Shown: in pieces, positions 7,189-13,993 of the stretch
Numbering within the stretch: the stretch's first letter is position 1
Layout of the letters: each line of letters begins with the position of its first letter
DNA from: an uncultured Synergistales bacterium
Lineage (GTDB): Bacteria; Synergistota; Synergistia; Synergistales; Aminobacteriaceae
DNA: 18,854 nucleotides
Assembly (NCBI GenBank): GCA_937957815.1
Contig: CALFXN010000626.1
Location: 1 to 18,854 of the forward strand
Direction of reading: 5' to 3'
The notes under the pieces: model-generated
Told to the model about the DNA's origin: nothing
Database searches by the model: none
The model's input: the letters and a program-made list of their open reading frames with translations, nothing else
Program-made: the position numbers and the translations under genes

Positions 7189-7548
7189 CTAGTCGAACGT
7201 CGCGGTTCCCTTTCCGCTTTTCTGGTTATAGGTCAGCGTGATCTTGTTGACCTTCTTGAGAGGGATGTCGCTCCATTCGATCGAGTTCCCGTCGCTGTCC
7301 TCGATCCTGAGATCCCACATTGAGGCGTTTTCGCTGCGATCGAAGGTGATCTCGACGGACTCGCCGTTCGGAAGCGTGTCGTCGCCGAGGATATCCTCCT
7401 CCCAGTCGTTGCTCTTGGACGGGCTGACATAGACCGCGTGGATCTCGACGCCCGTCTTGTTGACGAGGACGAAGTCCTGTTTTCCCGCGAACGCGGCGGA
7501 CGCGAGAAGCACGAAAAACATCGACAGCAGAAGCAGAGTCTTTTTCAT
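7189..7548 (-). CDS. Small exported protein of a widespread 'YVSPS' family, function unknown
   Basis: A 119-residue protein with a clear signal peptide (MKKTLLLLSMFFVLLASAAFA) cleaved before GKQDF, leaving about 98 secreted residues. The mature part has the pattern FVLVNKTG, AVYVSPS, DWEEDILGDD, LPNGESVEITFD and WDLRIEDSDGN, repeated in many small bacterial exported proteins, some of which I recall being mislabelled argininosuccinate lyase in databases. It is probably an all-beta fold; no catalytic motif is visible. Its Lys-rich N-terminus and acidic mature sequence differ from the Arg-rich neighbours. GGGGAGGAG lies before the ATG, and a promoter with a perfect -10 is at 7614-7619. Expression looks independent of the upstream MFS gene. 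Confidence 0.85.
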   Translation of the reverse strand: MKKTLLLLSMFFVLLASAAFAGKQDFVLVNKTGVEIHAVYVSPSKSNDWEEDILGDDTLPNGESVEITFDRSENASMWDLRIEDSDGNSIEWSDIPLKKVNKITLTYNQKSGKGTATFD

Positions 7549-7613
7549 GAGATTCTCCTCCCCGGGAGTCGGTGCGAATTGCCGTGCACTCCACGTGCGA
7601 CCGGCGCCGGAAT

Positions 7614-7637
7614 ATTATACGCTACTGCCGTTCCGGA
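7614..7637 (-). promoter_or_regulatory. Promoter of the small secreted-protein gene (perfect TATAAT)
   Basis: On minus, TATAAT occupies 7619-7614. A weak -35, TGGATT, lies 18 bases further upstream. The predicted start is near 7607, with a leader of about 58 bases. It lies in the gap between this gene and the stop codon of the MFS transporter gene. Confidence 0.55.
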
Positions 7638-7709
7638 AATCCAGCGCCCCCGCACCCCATTCCGGGCGATCGACCGGTTGCGGCGTCTTCGTCTCCGTTC
7701 CTTCGTGGT

Positions 7710-8906
7710 TCACCGCGACACGTCGCGCCCCTTCAGCGCAAACCAGACCGTCCCCGCGAGGCCGAAGAGCGACGCGGTCCAGAAGTTGACGGCCGGAGAG
7801 ATCATCCAGAGCAGCGCTCCGCCGAAGGCGGCGACGGATACGACGACGTCGCGCATCAGGTAGTACAGGCCGAACATCGCGGCCTGCCGGTCCTCGGGCG
7901 ACAGGTCGAGGATCAGGGATTTCCGCGTCGGTTCGCCGAACTCCTTGAGCCCCCGGACGACGAACGCGGCCACGAGCGGCCAGAACGACCGGGAGTAGTA
8001 GAGGACGACCGGGAAGGCCGTGAAGAAGCAGAAGGTCATGAGGACGAAGATCTTCTTGCCGCCCCTGTCGGCGAGGTACGCGACGGGGATGTAGACGAGG
8101 ACGGCCGTCGCCATCTCCACGGCCGTCAGGACGCCGAACCGCCACGCGGACACGGGTTCGGGGATGACCTTCATCGCCCACACGACCGCGAACGCGTACG
8201 GGATCTGCTCGCAGAACCGGATCAGGATATCCGACACGAGAAGGTTCTTCAGATCGGGGCTCATGAGGCGGAAGATCACGAGCGGATTCTTCTCGGCGCG
8301 CTCGATGACCGCGTCGTCCGGGTCGATCAGGACCTGCTGCGCGACGAGCGCGACGAACGCGAGCAGGAACGCGCCGGCGAAGGCGACGCGGACGCCCCAG
8401 ACCTCGCCGAACAGGCCGATCATCGCGCCGCCGAAGAGCGGACCGAGCGCCATCGGGACGCGGCGGACGAGCGAATGGACCGACACGCCCATCGTGCGCT
8501 TGTTCTTCGGCAGCGCGCGGGCGATGAGCTTCATCGTCGCGGGCAGCGAGATCGCAGTCCACGACAGGAAGAGGAACGACGCGCCGATGACGGCCTGCCA
8601 CTTCGGAACGAAGACGACGACGAGGAACCCGGCCATCGCGAGCAGGTTGAACACGAGGAGCGCGCGCTTCGTCCCGAGCCGGTCGGCGAGGTACCCGCCG
8701 GGGAACGAGTAGAGCGCGGAGAGCAGGTTGTCGAGTCCGTTGAGGACGCCGACCGAAAGGGCGCCGCCGCCGAGCGCGAGAAGGTAGATCGGCAGGAACC
8801 GCTCCGCCATGCGCTCTCCCATGCCGACGAGGAGCACCATGACGAGAAGCCCCGCGATGCTCCGCCTGATGCCGAAAAAGTCGAGGAAACGCTCCCTCCA
8901 CGACAT
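7710..8906 (-). CDS. Major facilitator superfamily transporter
   Basis: A 398-residue inner-membrane protein with about 12 hydrophobic helices in two halves. The MFS loop motif is visible twice: GGYLADRLGTKRAL between helices 2 and 3, and VAYLADRGGKKIFV between helices 8 and 9. The central cytoplasmic loop (about residues 192-225) is charged and contains the region around PDDAVIERAEKNP. The substrate is not evident. A TM4-region Arg/Lys-rich loop and the motif GEPTRKSLILDLSPEDRQAAMFG in the second half suggest a drug- or metabolite-efflux type, but that is inference. A GAGGGAGGG ribosome site precedes the ATG. It lies 50 bases after the LPP20-like gene on the same strand and is probably the last gene of that operon. 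Confidence 0.88.
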   Translation of the reverse strand: MSWRERFLDFFGIRRSIAGLLVMVLLVGMGERMAERFLPIYLLALGGGALSVGVLNGLDNLLSALYSFPGGYLADRLGTKRALLVFNLLAMAGFLVVVFVPKWQAVIGASFLFLSWTAISLPATMKLIARALPKNKRTMGVSVHSLVRRVPMALGPLFGGAMIGLFGEVWGVRVAFAGAFLLAFVALVAQQVLIDPDDAVIERAEKNPLVIFRLMSPDLKNLLVSDILIRFCEQIPYAFAVVWAMKVIPEPVSAWRFGVLTAVEMATAVLVYIPVAYLADRGGKKIFVLMTFCFFTAFPVVLYYSRSFWPLVAAFVVRGLKEFGEPTRKSLILDLSPEDRQAAMFGLYYLMRDVVVSVAAFGGALLWMISPAVNFWTASLFGLAGTVWFALKGRDVSR

Positions 8907-8956
8907 GCGGCCGCCCTCCCTCTATATCCCCGATTGTTGCCGCTTTCCGATTGTCG

Positions 8957-9775
8957 CTACTTCCCGAGGGCCGACGGCCGGACGAGGACCACCACATTGC
9001 CGTCGACGCGAGCGAGCGGCGCGAGGCGTTCGACGGCCGCGGCCTCCCTGTCGCCGACGAGAATCGTCCCGTCGCCGTACAGTCCCGAGGCGCGAATCAG
9101 CAGGTACGGCCCCTCTGGCTCGGACGCCTCGGCCGTTCCGACCAGCCGCGGCGCGGCGGCCAGACGACGCGTGTTCTTCGGAATGTCGTCGTCGAAGCGG
9201 CACATGCCTCGCTCGACGAACATCTCCCTGTCGACGAACTCCGGTCCGTAGACGGCTCGCCCGCCCGCGCTCCTGATGCGCAGGACGATCGACGGCGCCA
9301 CGTCGAACTTTCTCGCGTCGACGACGAGGCCGCGGTACGCCCCTTCGGGAATTGCCGGCTTCGGCCACGACTGGATCTCAGGAATCGCCGGGAGGAGCGA
9401 GCGGCGGATGCCCCTCAGGTCGACGCGCCCATCGAGCGTGTAGGTGCAGCCGTCGTACGTCCCATCGGTGACCTCGACCTCCCGGATGACGCCATCGACG
9501 GCGATACGGACGGCTCCGTCGGCCATGAGATCTCCCACGGTCTTCCGGGATTCGGCGCGAAGGCCCCTGACGTGCTCGAGAATCGTCCGCTGGAGGTCGA
9601 CCATCGCGGCGCGCTTCGCCATCAGCTTTCCCTGCGGCGTCCCCGCGAACCGCGGCGGCGGGGTTCCCTGTCCCCTCGCCGCGATGAAACCGTCGTCCGC
9701 GTCGGGAACGGCCGCGAACGCGACTCCGAAAAACACCGCAATGCCGAGAAACGTCGTCCACAGCAATCGTCGCAC
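8957..9775 (-). CDS. Exported LPP20-like protein
   Basis: A 272-residue exported protein with GTG start at 9775. GGGGG lies about 7 bases before it, and the signal peptide begins MRRLLWTTFLGIAVFFGVAFA. The much longer open frame extending to 10750 is antisense-type shadow over the DHH gene. There is no lipobox Cys, so it is probably soluble in the periplasm. Residues 49-125 show the LPP20-type pattern: LMAKRAAMVDLQRTILEHV, then GV-I--V-V-DGTY and a beta strand ending LDGRVDL. Residues 147-195 hold a second conserved block (YRGLVVDARKF, VYGPEFVDREMFVERGM) that I recall from related proteins of delta-proteobacteria and Synergistota. The role is unknown. It lies 38 bases after the DHH gene and 50 before the MFS gene. 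Confidence 0.75.
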   Translation of the reverse strand: MRRLLWTTFLGIAVFFGVAFAAVPDADDGFIAARGQGTPPPRFAGTPQGKLMAKRAAMVDLQRTILEHVRGLRAESRKTVGDLMADGAVRIAVDGVIREVEVTDGTYDGCTYTLDGRVDLRGIRRSLLPAIPEIQSWPKPAIPEGAYRGLVVDARKFDVAPSIVLRIRSAGGRAVYGPEFVDREMFVERGMCRFDDDIPKNTRRLAAAPRLVGTAEASEPEGPYLLIRASGLYGDGTILVGDREAAAVERLAPLARVDGNVVVLVRPSALGK

Positions 9776-9813
9776 CGCGAATCCCCCTTCGTTCGTTTGT
9801 TCCCGGCCGTCGC

Positions 9814-10815
9814 CTATCCTTCCCTGCGGAACGCGTTCGCGAACACGTCTCCGAGCGTGACGCCCGTCGGGCGTTCCCTGTCCTGCACGGTCCGAAGCGC
9901 GGCCGACAGCGTCTCCCTGATCTGATCGGGAGTGTACGACGACGGGAAGTAGAGCGCCGCCGAGTCGTCGTGTCCGCCGCCACGGACCTTCCGGCCGTCC
10001 TTGAGAAGCGCCACGACCTTTCCCGCCGTCTCCGAACGGCTCCGGAGGGACACGGCCCATTCGCCGCCCGTTCGCTTCGCCGCGACTGCCACGAGGAACG
10101 GCGGCTTTTCCATTCGGTCGAGGATCAGGCCGCCGAAGTCCGACACGTCGCCGTATTCGAGGATACCGGGCTCGACGAACGCGAGATCGCGGTTCGACCG
10201 GTTGACGCGCTCGAGCGCGCGCTGGAACCTCGCCTCCTGCCGGACGACGAAGTCCTCGGCCGTCGCCCGTTCGCTTTCGCGGAACGCGCTCTCGCCCGAG
10301 ACGACGCGCGTGAAGACGCTCCACGGGCCGCAGAGAGTGATGAGGGCCTGCCAGAGCCGTCCCTCGGGGCGCTCGTTGATCCACAGATCGCGGTCGTTCG
10401 CGATGTCCACAAAGTCCGAAAGCCCCGCAATCCGCGCCGCCTGTTCGCTCGTGCCGTGCCCGGAGAGCCATCTGTGGAAAACCTTCGCGCCGCAGACGGA
10501 TGAATCGAACACGATCCACGGGCGTCCTCCGTAACGGGATGCGGTCGTCTCGTGATGGTCGAACGCGACGGGCATGTCCCCGTCCTTCCACGTCCGGTCG
10601 ACAGCGTCGACTGTTCGGGCGTCCTGGCAGAAGAGGTCGAGAACGACGAACGGGATGGAGCCTTCGAGGCTTTCCGTGACGAGGGCATCCACGCTGCCGT
10701 ATCCCGCGAGCGAGAGGCGGACGGGGCGTTCCGGCGAGTATGCGAGCCATGCCGTCGCGGCGGCTGCGACTCCGTCGAGGTCGGTATGGCTGATAACGTG
10801 AAGAACGGTCGTCAT
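9814..10815 (-). CDS. DHH-family phosphoesterase, NrnB-like
   Basis: A 333-residue cytoplasmic Mn-dependent phosphoesterase. The N-terminal motif ISHTDLDGVAAA, the motif FDHHETT at about residue 84-90, and the C-terminal DHHA1-type glycine motif GGGHDDSAAL identify the superfamily. The combination SHTDLDG plus FDHH fits the NrnB group (nano-RNase / cyclic-nucleotide phosphodiesterase-like). GdpP- or RecJ-type accessory domains are absent. The start at 10815 gives the family-like N-terminus MTTVLHVISH, with AAAGGG 10 bases upstream. An ATG at 10851 has a closer AAGGA site and would add 12 residues, but it lies upstream of the predicted transcription start. First gene of a likely operon with the LPP20-like and MFS genes, read away from the origin. 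Confidence 0.85.
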   Translation of the reverse strand: MTTVLHVISHTDLDGVAAAATAWLAYSPERPVRLSLAGYGSVDALVTESLEGSIPFVVLDLFCQDARTVDAVDRTWKDGDMPVAFDHHETTASRYGGRPWIVFDSSVCGAKVFHRWLSGHGTSEQAARIAGLSDFVDIANDRDLWINERPEGRLWQALITLCGPWSVFTRVVSGESAFRESERATAEDFVVRQEARFQRALERVNRSNRDLAFVEPGILEYGDVSDFGGLILDRMEKPPFLVAVAAKRTGGEWAVSLRSRSETAGKVVALLKDGRKVRGGGHDDSAALYFPSSYTPDQIRETLSAALRTVQDRERPTGVTLGDVFANAFRREG

Positions 10816-10852
10816 AGAGCGTCGCACCCTTTCAGCCGAATTTTTCCACATA

Positions 10853-10881
10853 AGTGTCCTTCAAAGTCCAACCGGTGTCAA
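10853..10881 (-). promoter_or_regulatory. Candidate promoter of the DHH/LPP20/MFS operon
   Basis: On minus, a perfect -35 TTGACA (10881-10876), a 17-base spacer, then GACACT (10858-10853), a 3/6 match to the -10. The start would be near 10846, inside the leftmost DnaA box (10842-10850), and about 30 bases before the ATG at 10815. Confidence 0.4.
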
Positions 10882-10966
10882 TTTAAACACATTCGGGACG
10901 CGTCGAAGAGGGTATATCCACAGAATTGAGATTTTTCGGCTGGGATGGCCGCCCGAAGGGACGAAT

Positions 10967-10975
10967 TTATCCACA
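10967..10975 (+). other. Perfect DnaA box
   Basis: TTATCCACA, the full consensus, the only exact copy in the cluster upstream of dnaA. A TTGTCCACA box faces it on the other strand 13 bases away (10989-10997). Confidence 0.88.
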
Positions 10976-10987
10976 GTGGTGGACGGA

Positions 10988-11017
10988 TTGTGGACAACCT
11001 CCGGCAGCTGGTATTCT
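10988..11017 (+). promoter_or_regulatory. Candidate dnaA promoter overlapping a DnaA box
   Basis: TTGTGG (10988-10993), an 18-base spacer, then TATTCT (11012-11017) preceded by TGG, an extended -10. The -35 lies in the DnaA box at 10989-10997, an arrangement expected for autorepression. The leader would be about 165 bases. Confidence 0.3.
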
Positions 11018-11154
11018 CCACTTGGTACATAAAGGTCACAGATGCGCTCGATTTAATACTTTCGTTACACCCGTCCTGGTGCGGCTTTTCGGATATCCAC
11101 AGTTTTGTCCGAATCGAATGTGGATATGTGGACAACTTTTGTGGATATCCCGTG

Positions 11155-11171
11155 TGATATCATGATATGAT
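11155..11171 (+). promoter_or_regulatory. Tandem extended -10 elements just upstream of dnaA
   Basis: TGATATCAT (11155-11163) and TGATATGAT (11163-11171) both fit the TGnTATAAT extended -10 form, with no good -35. The starts would fall near 11170 or 11178, giving a very short leader. The three boxes at 11119-11148 would cover the upstream promoter region. Confidence 0.3.
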
Positions 11172-11189
11172 TCGTTTGCTGGGGGGACC

Positions 11190-12524
11190 ATGGTGGACAC
11201 AAACATCGAACAGATCTGGCAGGACCTGCTTTCCGAAGCCTCGACGAAATTGCCGCAGGGAGCGGCGGATCTCTGGCTCAAGACGTGCATTCCTGTGGAA
11301 ATCCTGGGGGATACGCTCGTTCTGGACGTCCCGAACGTCTTCGTCAAGGAACAGATTTCGTCGCGCTTCCTGAAGGATCTCGTGACGCTCGTGAAAGAAC
11401 GCGGCGTTGCGGGAAACGTTGAGTTCCGCGTGGGCTCCGAAACGCGAAAGGACGAACAGGTCCGGGCCGAGCGGGCCGCCCAGGGAGCGCAGCAGCAGCC
11501 CGCCGCGCGCGGCGGACTGAACCCGAGCTATGTCTTCAGCACATTCGTCGTCGGCAAATCGAATCGCCTCTCGAACGCGGCGAGTCTCGCCGTCGCCGAG
11601 ACGCCGGGGGAAGCATACAATCCGCTCTTCATCTGGGGAGGCGTCGGACTCGGGAAGACGCATCTGATGCACGCGATCGGACACTACGTCCTGGACCGCA
11701 ACCCGAACATGAAGGTGGCCTACATCAGCTCGGAGAAGTTCATCAACGAATTCATCCAGTCGATCCAGAAAAACCGCACGCAGGAGTTCAAATCGAAATA
11801 CCGCAACATGGACGTCCTCCTGATCGACGACATCCAGTTCCTCGGCAACAAGGAGAGCAGCCAGGAGGAGTTTTTCCACACCTTCAACAGCCTCCATACG
11901 ACGAAAAAACAGATCGTCATCTGTTCCGACAGGCCGCCGAAGGAAATCCAGAACATCGAAGACCGGCTCGTGAGCCGTTTCGAATGGGGGCTCGTGACGG
12001 ATATCCAGTCGCCCGACCTCGAGACGCGCATCGCGATCCTCCAGAAGAAGGCGCTGCTCAAGAAATACGAGATGCCCGAGGACGTCATCCTCTTTCTCGC
12101 GCAGAACATCCCAAGCAATATCCGGGAACTCGAGGGCGCGCTCAACCGCGTCGTCGCGTGTGCCGAACTCAACAGCGAACCGATCACTCCCGAAAACGCG
12201 GGCGAATGGCTCAAGGACGTTATCAGGAAGGATATCCGAGGTCCCGTCGGCATCGACGCGATCCAGCAGGCCGTCGCTGAATCCTTCGGGATGTCCACGG
12301 AGGATCTCGTCAGTTCCAAACGGACCTCCGAACTCGCACTCGCGCGGCAGGTCGCGATGTATCTGTGCCGCAAGAAAACCGAGGCGAGCCTCCAGCAAAT
12401 CGGCCTCGCGTTCAAGAAGAAGGATCACACGACGGTCCTCCACGCGCAGCGGAAGATCTCTCAGCTCGTGGAGGAACAGCCGCGGATGAAGCAAATTGTG
12501 GATAACATCGAGCAGAAGCTGTGA
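11190..12524 (+). CDS. dnaA: Chromosomal replication initiator protein DnaA
   Basis: A 444-residue AAA+ initiator that binds DnaA boxes and opens the origin. Domain I (about 1-82) mediates oligomerisation and helicase loading. A short, Gln/Ala-rich domain II linker follows (about 83-108). Domain III carries Walker A GGVGLGKT (150-157), Walker B LLIDDIQF (210-217), the Arg finger at SRFEWGL (R263) and sensor II in NIRELEGALNR. Domain IV has the basic loop SSKRTSELALARQVAMYLCRK (375-395) and the DnaA signature KDHTTVLHAQRKI (411-423), where the usual Gly-Gly/Arg before Asp-His is Lys-Lys. The ATG has a G6 run only 3 bases upstream. The next codon, GTG (11193), is better spaced and could be the true start. 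DnaA boxes flank the gene on both sides. Confidence 0.98.
   Translation: MVDTNIEQIWQDLLSEASTKLPQGAADLWLKTCIPVEILGDTLVLDVPNVFVKEQISSRFLKDLVTLVKERGVAGNVEFRVGSETRKDEQVRAERAAQGAQQQPAARGGLNPSYVFSTFVVGKSNRLSNAASLAVAETPGEAYNPLFIWGGVGLGKTHLMHAIGHYVLDRNPNMKVAYISSEKFINEFIQSIQKNRTQEFKSKYRNMDVLLIDDIQFLGNKESSQEEFFHTFNSLHTTKKQIVICSDRPPKEIQNIEDRLVSRFEWGLVTDIQSPDLETRIAILQKKALLKKYEMPEDVILFLAQNIPSNIRELEGALNRVVACAELNSEPITPENAGEWLKDVIRKDIRGPVGIDAIQQAVAESFGMSTEDLVSSKRTSELALARQVAMYLCRKKTEASLQQIGLAFKKKDHTTVLHAQRKISQLVEEQPRMKQIVDNIEQKL
12497..12505 (-). other. Perfect DnaA box inside the 3' end of dnaA
   Basis: TTATCCACA on the minus strand (TGTGGATAA on plus), within the dnaA codons for IVDNI, 20 bases before the stop codon. 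It is the first box of the downstream cluster. Confidence 0.85.
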
Positions 12525-12590
12525 TTTTCCCCTGAACGGGGCGTTGGATAACCGGAGAAACGCGCTTTTTCACAAAAAAACTGTGGATAT

Positions 12591-12599
12591 TGTGTATAA
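12591..12599 (-). other. DnaA box of the TTATACACA form
   Basis: TTATACACA on minus, matching TTATNCACA exactly. It abuts the ATATCCACA box at 12582-12590, forming a same-direction pair with no gap. Confidence 0.8.
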
Positions 12600-12665
12600 C
12601 TGAACTTCCAGCCACACAGCGTTATCCACGTCCCCATTCACCGTCGCCGGGCCGGGTCGGAGCCG

Positions 12666-12683
12666 TTATCCACAGTATTCACA
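12666..12683 (+). other. Tandem DnaA boxes next to the unwinding element
   Basis: A perfect TTATCCACA (12666-12674) is followed without a gap by GTATTCACA (12675-12683, one mismatch to TTWTNCACA). Both point toward the trio tract, as expected for boxes that load DnaA onto it. Confidence 0.82.
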
Positions 12684-12687
12684 GGCC

Positions 12688-12705
12688 TTATTATTATTAC
12701 TACTG
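12688..12705 (+). other. DnaA-trio repeat (origin unwinding element)
   Basis: TTATTATTATTACTACTG is six consecutive triplets. The complementary strand reads 3'-AAT-AAT-AAT-AAT-GAT-GAC-5', matching the DnaA-trio form 3'-(G/A)AT-5'. It starts 4 bases (GGCC) after the tandem DnaA boxes and is followed by AT-rich DNA to about 12737. Confidence 0.78.
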
Positions 12706-12789
12706 CCTTTTCTCTTGAAAGACAATAATAAAAGAAGAGGATGAAGACCGAGTGATTTTCGGAAGCTTCATCGGGGGAGGAGACCAGGG

Positions 12790-13989
12790 ATGAAACTTGA
12801 AATCACGAAACAGGACTTCATGAAGAGCTGGCAGATCGCGGAACGGACGGTCAACCCCAAAAGCACGATAGCGTCCCTGACCGGAATTCTGTGTCGTCCC
12901 TCGACGAGCGGAACGACCGTTCTTCTCGAGGCGACCGACCTCAAGACATCCGTGACTTGCGTCGTCGAAGGGATTCGAGTCATCGAGGAAGGGGAGACGG
13001 TCTTCCCGGTGAGGATCGTCGGAGAGCTCTTCAAGAAAGCGCCCACCGACGTTTTCACGGTGACGATCGGTGACGGAACCGGGTACATCACGGCCGGACG
13101 AAACCGCTACAGGTTTTCGACATATTCCGCGAAGGACTTTCCGAAACTTCCGGCCGCCGATGCGGCGAACCACTTCTGTGACCTTCAGGCGTTCGACCTT
13201 TCCCGCGTCCTCGCCGAGGGGAGCATCGCCGCGACGGTGACGGACGAATTTCCGAAGTACCTGAGCGCATGTCTTCTCAAGGTCAAGGAGGGACGCCTTC
13301 TCGTCGTCTCGACGGACGGCAAGCGCCTTTCGCTCGCGAAGGCCGACGTCCTCGCCGGAGGCGAGGAGACCGACGTCCTGTTGCCGATGTCCGGCCTCAG
13401 GGAGCTTATGAGGATTCTGTCGACTATCGACCCGGAATTTCCCGTGAAGATCCTCGTCGACGATTCGCTCGTCTTCTTTCAGATGGGGAGCCTGGAATTC
13501 TCGGTCCGGCGCGTCGAGTCGTCCTTCCCGAATTACGAGAAGATCCTGAACCCGGACAGCACGACGACGATGGAAATCGACCGGACCGCGTTCATCGCGG
13601 CGCTCGAGCGCATCGACGTCATGGTCAGGGAATACACGCGGATGGTCGTATTCAAGATGGACGCGGGCGGCGAGCTCCACATGACGGGGCGAGCGCCCGA
13701 GATCGGCGAGGCCTGCGAGGTTCTCGAGGCCGCGATCACGGGGGAGTATATCCGGATCGCGTTCAACGTCGGGTTCCTTCTCGACGGTCTCAAGGCGCTT
13801 CAGGGCGACCGTGCGTACATGCGCTTCAACGGCCCGCTCGGACAGGTCTGCCTGATCCGCCAGGGGGAGGATTCCTTCCTGTACATGCTCATGCCGATCA
13901 AGCTCACGGAGACGGACGTCGCCGAGTTCGAAGAGGCGGACGTTCCGACTGACGCGGACGATCCGAAGACGGGGGATTCCGCGGAGTAG
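12790..13989 (+). CDS. dnaN: DNA polymerase III beta subunit (sliding clamp)
   Basis: A 399-residue processivity clamp; a dimer encircles DNA and tethers the polymerase and other partners. The N-terminus (MKLEITKQDFMKSWQIAERTV) and the landmarks TIASLTGILC, FPVRIVGELFKKAP, FSTYSAKDFPKLP, FPKYLSACLLKV, STDGKRLSLA, ESSFPNYEKILN and YMLMPIKL are those of the family. The three clamp domains are complete. After the usual end (MPIKL) there is an acidic tail of about 24 residues rich in Glu/Asp. GGGGGAGGAG lies about 7 bases before the ATG. The stop codon is only 4 bases before the recF ATG, so both are one operon. Transcription may come from the dnaA side or from an undetected promoter in the unwinding region. 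Confidence 0.98.
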   Translation: MKLEITKQDFMKSWQIAERTVNPKSTIASLTGILCRPSTSGTTVLLEATDLKTSVTCVVEGIRVIEEGETVFPVRIVGELFKKAPTDVFTVTIGDGTGYITAGRNRYRFSTYSAKDFPKLPAADAANHFCDLQAFDLSRVLAEGSIAATVTDEFPKYLSACLLKVKEGRLLVVSTDGKRLSLAKADVLAGGEETDVLLPMSGLRELMRILSTIDPEFPVKILVDDSLVFFQMGSLEFSVRRVESSFPNYEKILNPDSTTTMEIDRTAFIAALERIDVMVREYTRMVVFKMDAGGELHMTGRAPEIGEACEVLEAAITGEYIRIAFNVGFLLDGLKALQGDRAYMRFNGPLGQVCLIRQGEDSFLYMLMPIKLTETDVAEFEEADVPTDADDPKTGDSAE

Positions 13990-13993
13990 CTTC

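Larger units (their letters stand above)
10842..11148. other. oriC part 1: DnaA-box cluster upstream of dnaA
   Basis: Eight 9-mers match or nearly match the DnaA box. Plus strand: TTTTCCACA (10842-10850), ATATCCACA (10914-10922), TTATCCACA (10967-10975, perfect) and ATATCCACA (11093-11101). Minus strand: TTGTCCACA (10997-10989), ATATCCACA (11127-11119), TTGTCCACA (11135-11127, sharing one base with the previous box) and ATATCCACA (11148-11140). The cluster fills the 374-base gap between the divergent DHH gene and dnaA and contains no gene. Its plus and minus boxes form a loose inverted arrangement. Repeated DnaA binding here would serve origin assembly and dnaA autoregulation. Confidence 0.88.
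12497..12705. other. oriC part 2: DnaA-box cluster and unwinding region between dnaA and dnaN
   Basis: Boxes: TTATCCACA minus (12505-12497), TTTTTCACA plus (12566-12574), ATATCCACA minus (12590-12582), TTATACACA minus (12599-12591), TTATCCACG plus (12622-12630), TTATCCACA plus (12666-12674) and the abutting GTATTCACA plus (12675-12683). After GGCC (12684-12687) comes the trio tract and an AT-rich segment to about 12737. The layout (boxes, short GC cluster, trios, AT-rich DNA) is that of a basal unwinding system as in Bacillus oriC. The strand-opening site is therefore most likely on the dnaN side. No gene lies in the 265-base gap. Confidence 0.88.

Noticed and set aside
9776..10750. N-terminal extension of the LPP20-like reading frame across the DHH gene
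   Set aside because: The extension is Arg-rich shadow of the DHH gene. The GTG at 9775 has a ribosome site and a proper signal peptide.
11160..12494. A 444-codon open frame antisense to dnaA
   Set aside because: It mirrors the dnaA codon phase and has no ribosome site or recognisable domain; dnaA is certain.
12525..12545. CCCC-TGAAC-GGGG as a terminator of dnaA
   Set aside because: The stem is only 4 bp with no T-tract, and it lies within the origin. It is too weak to call.
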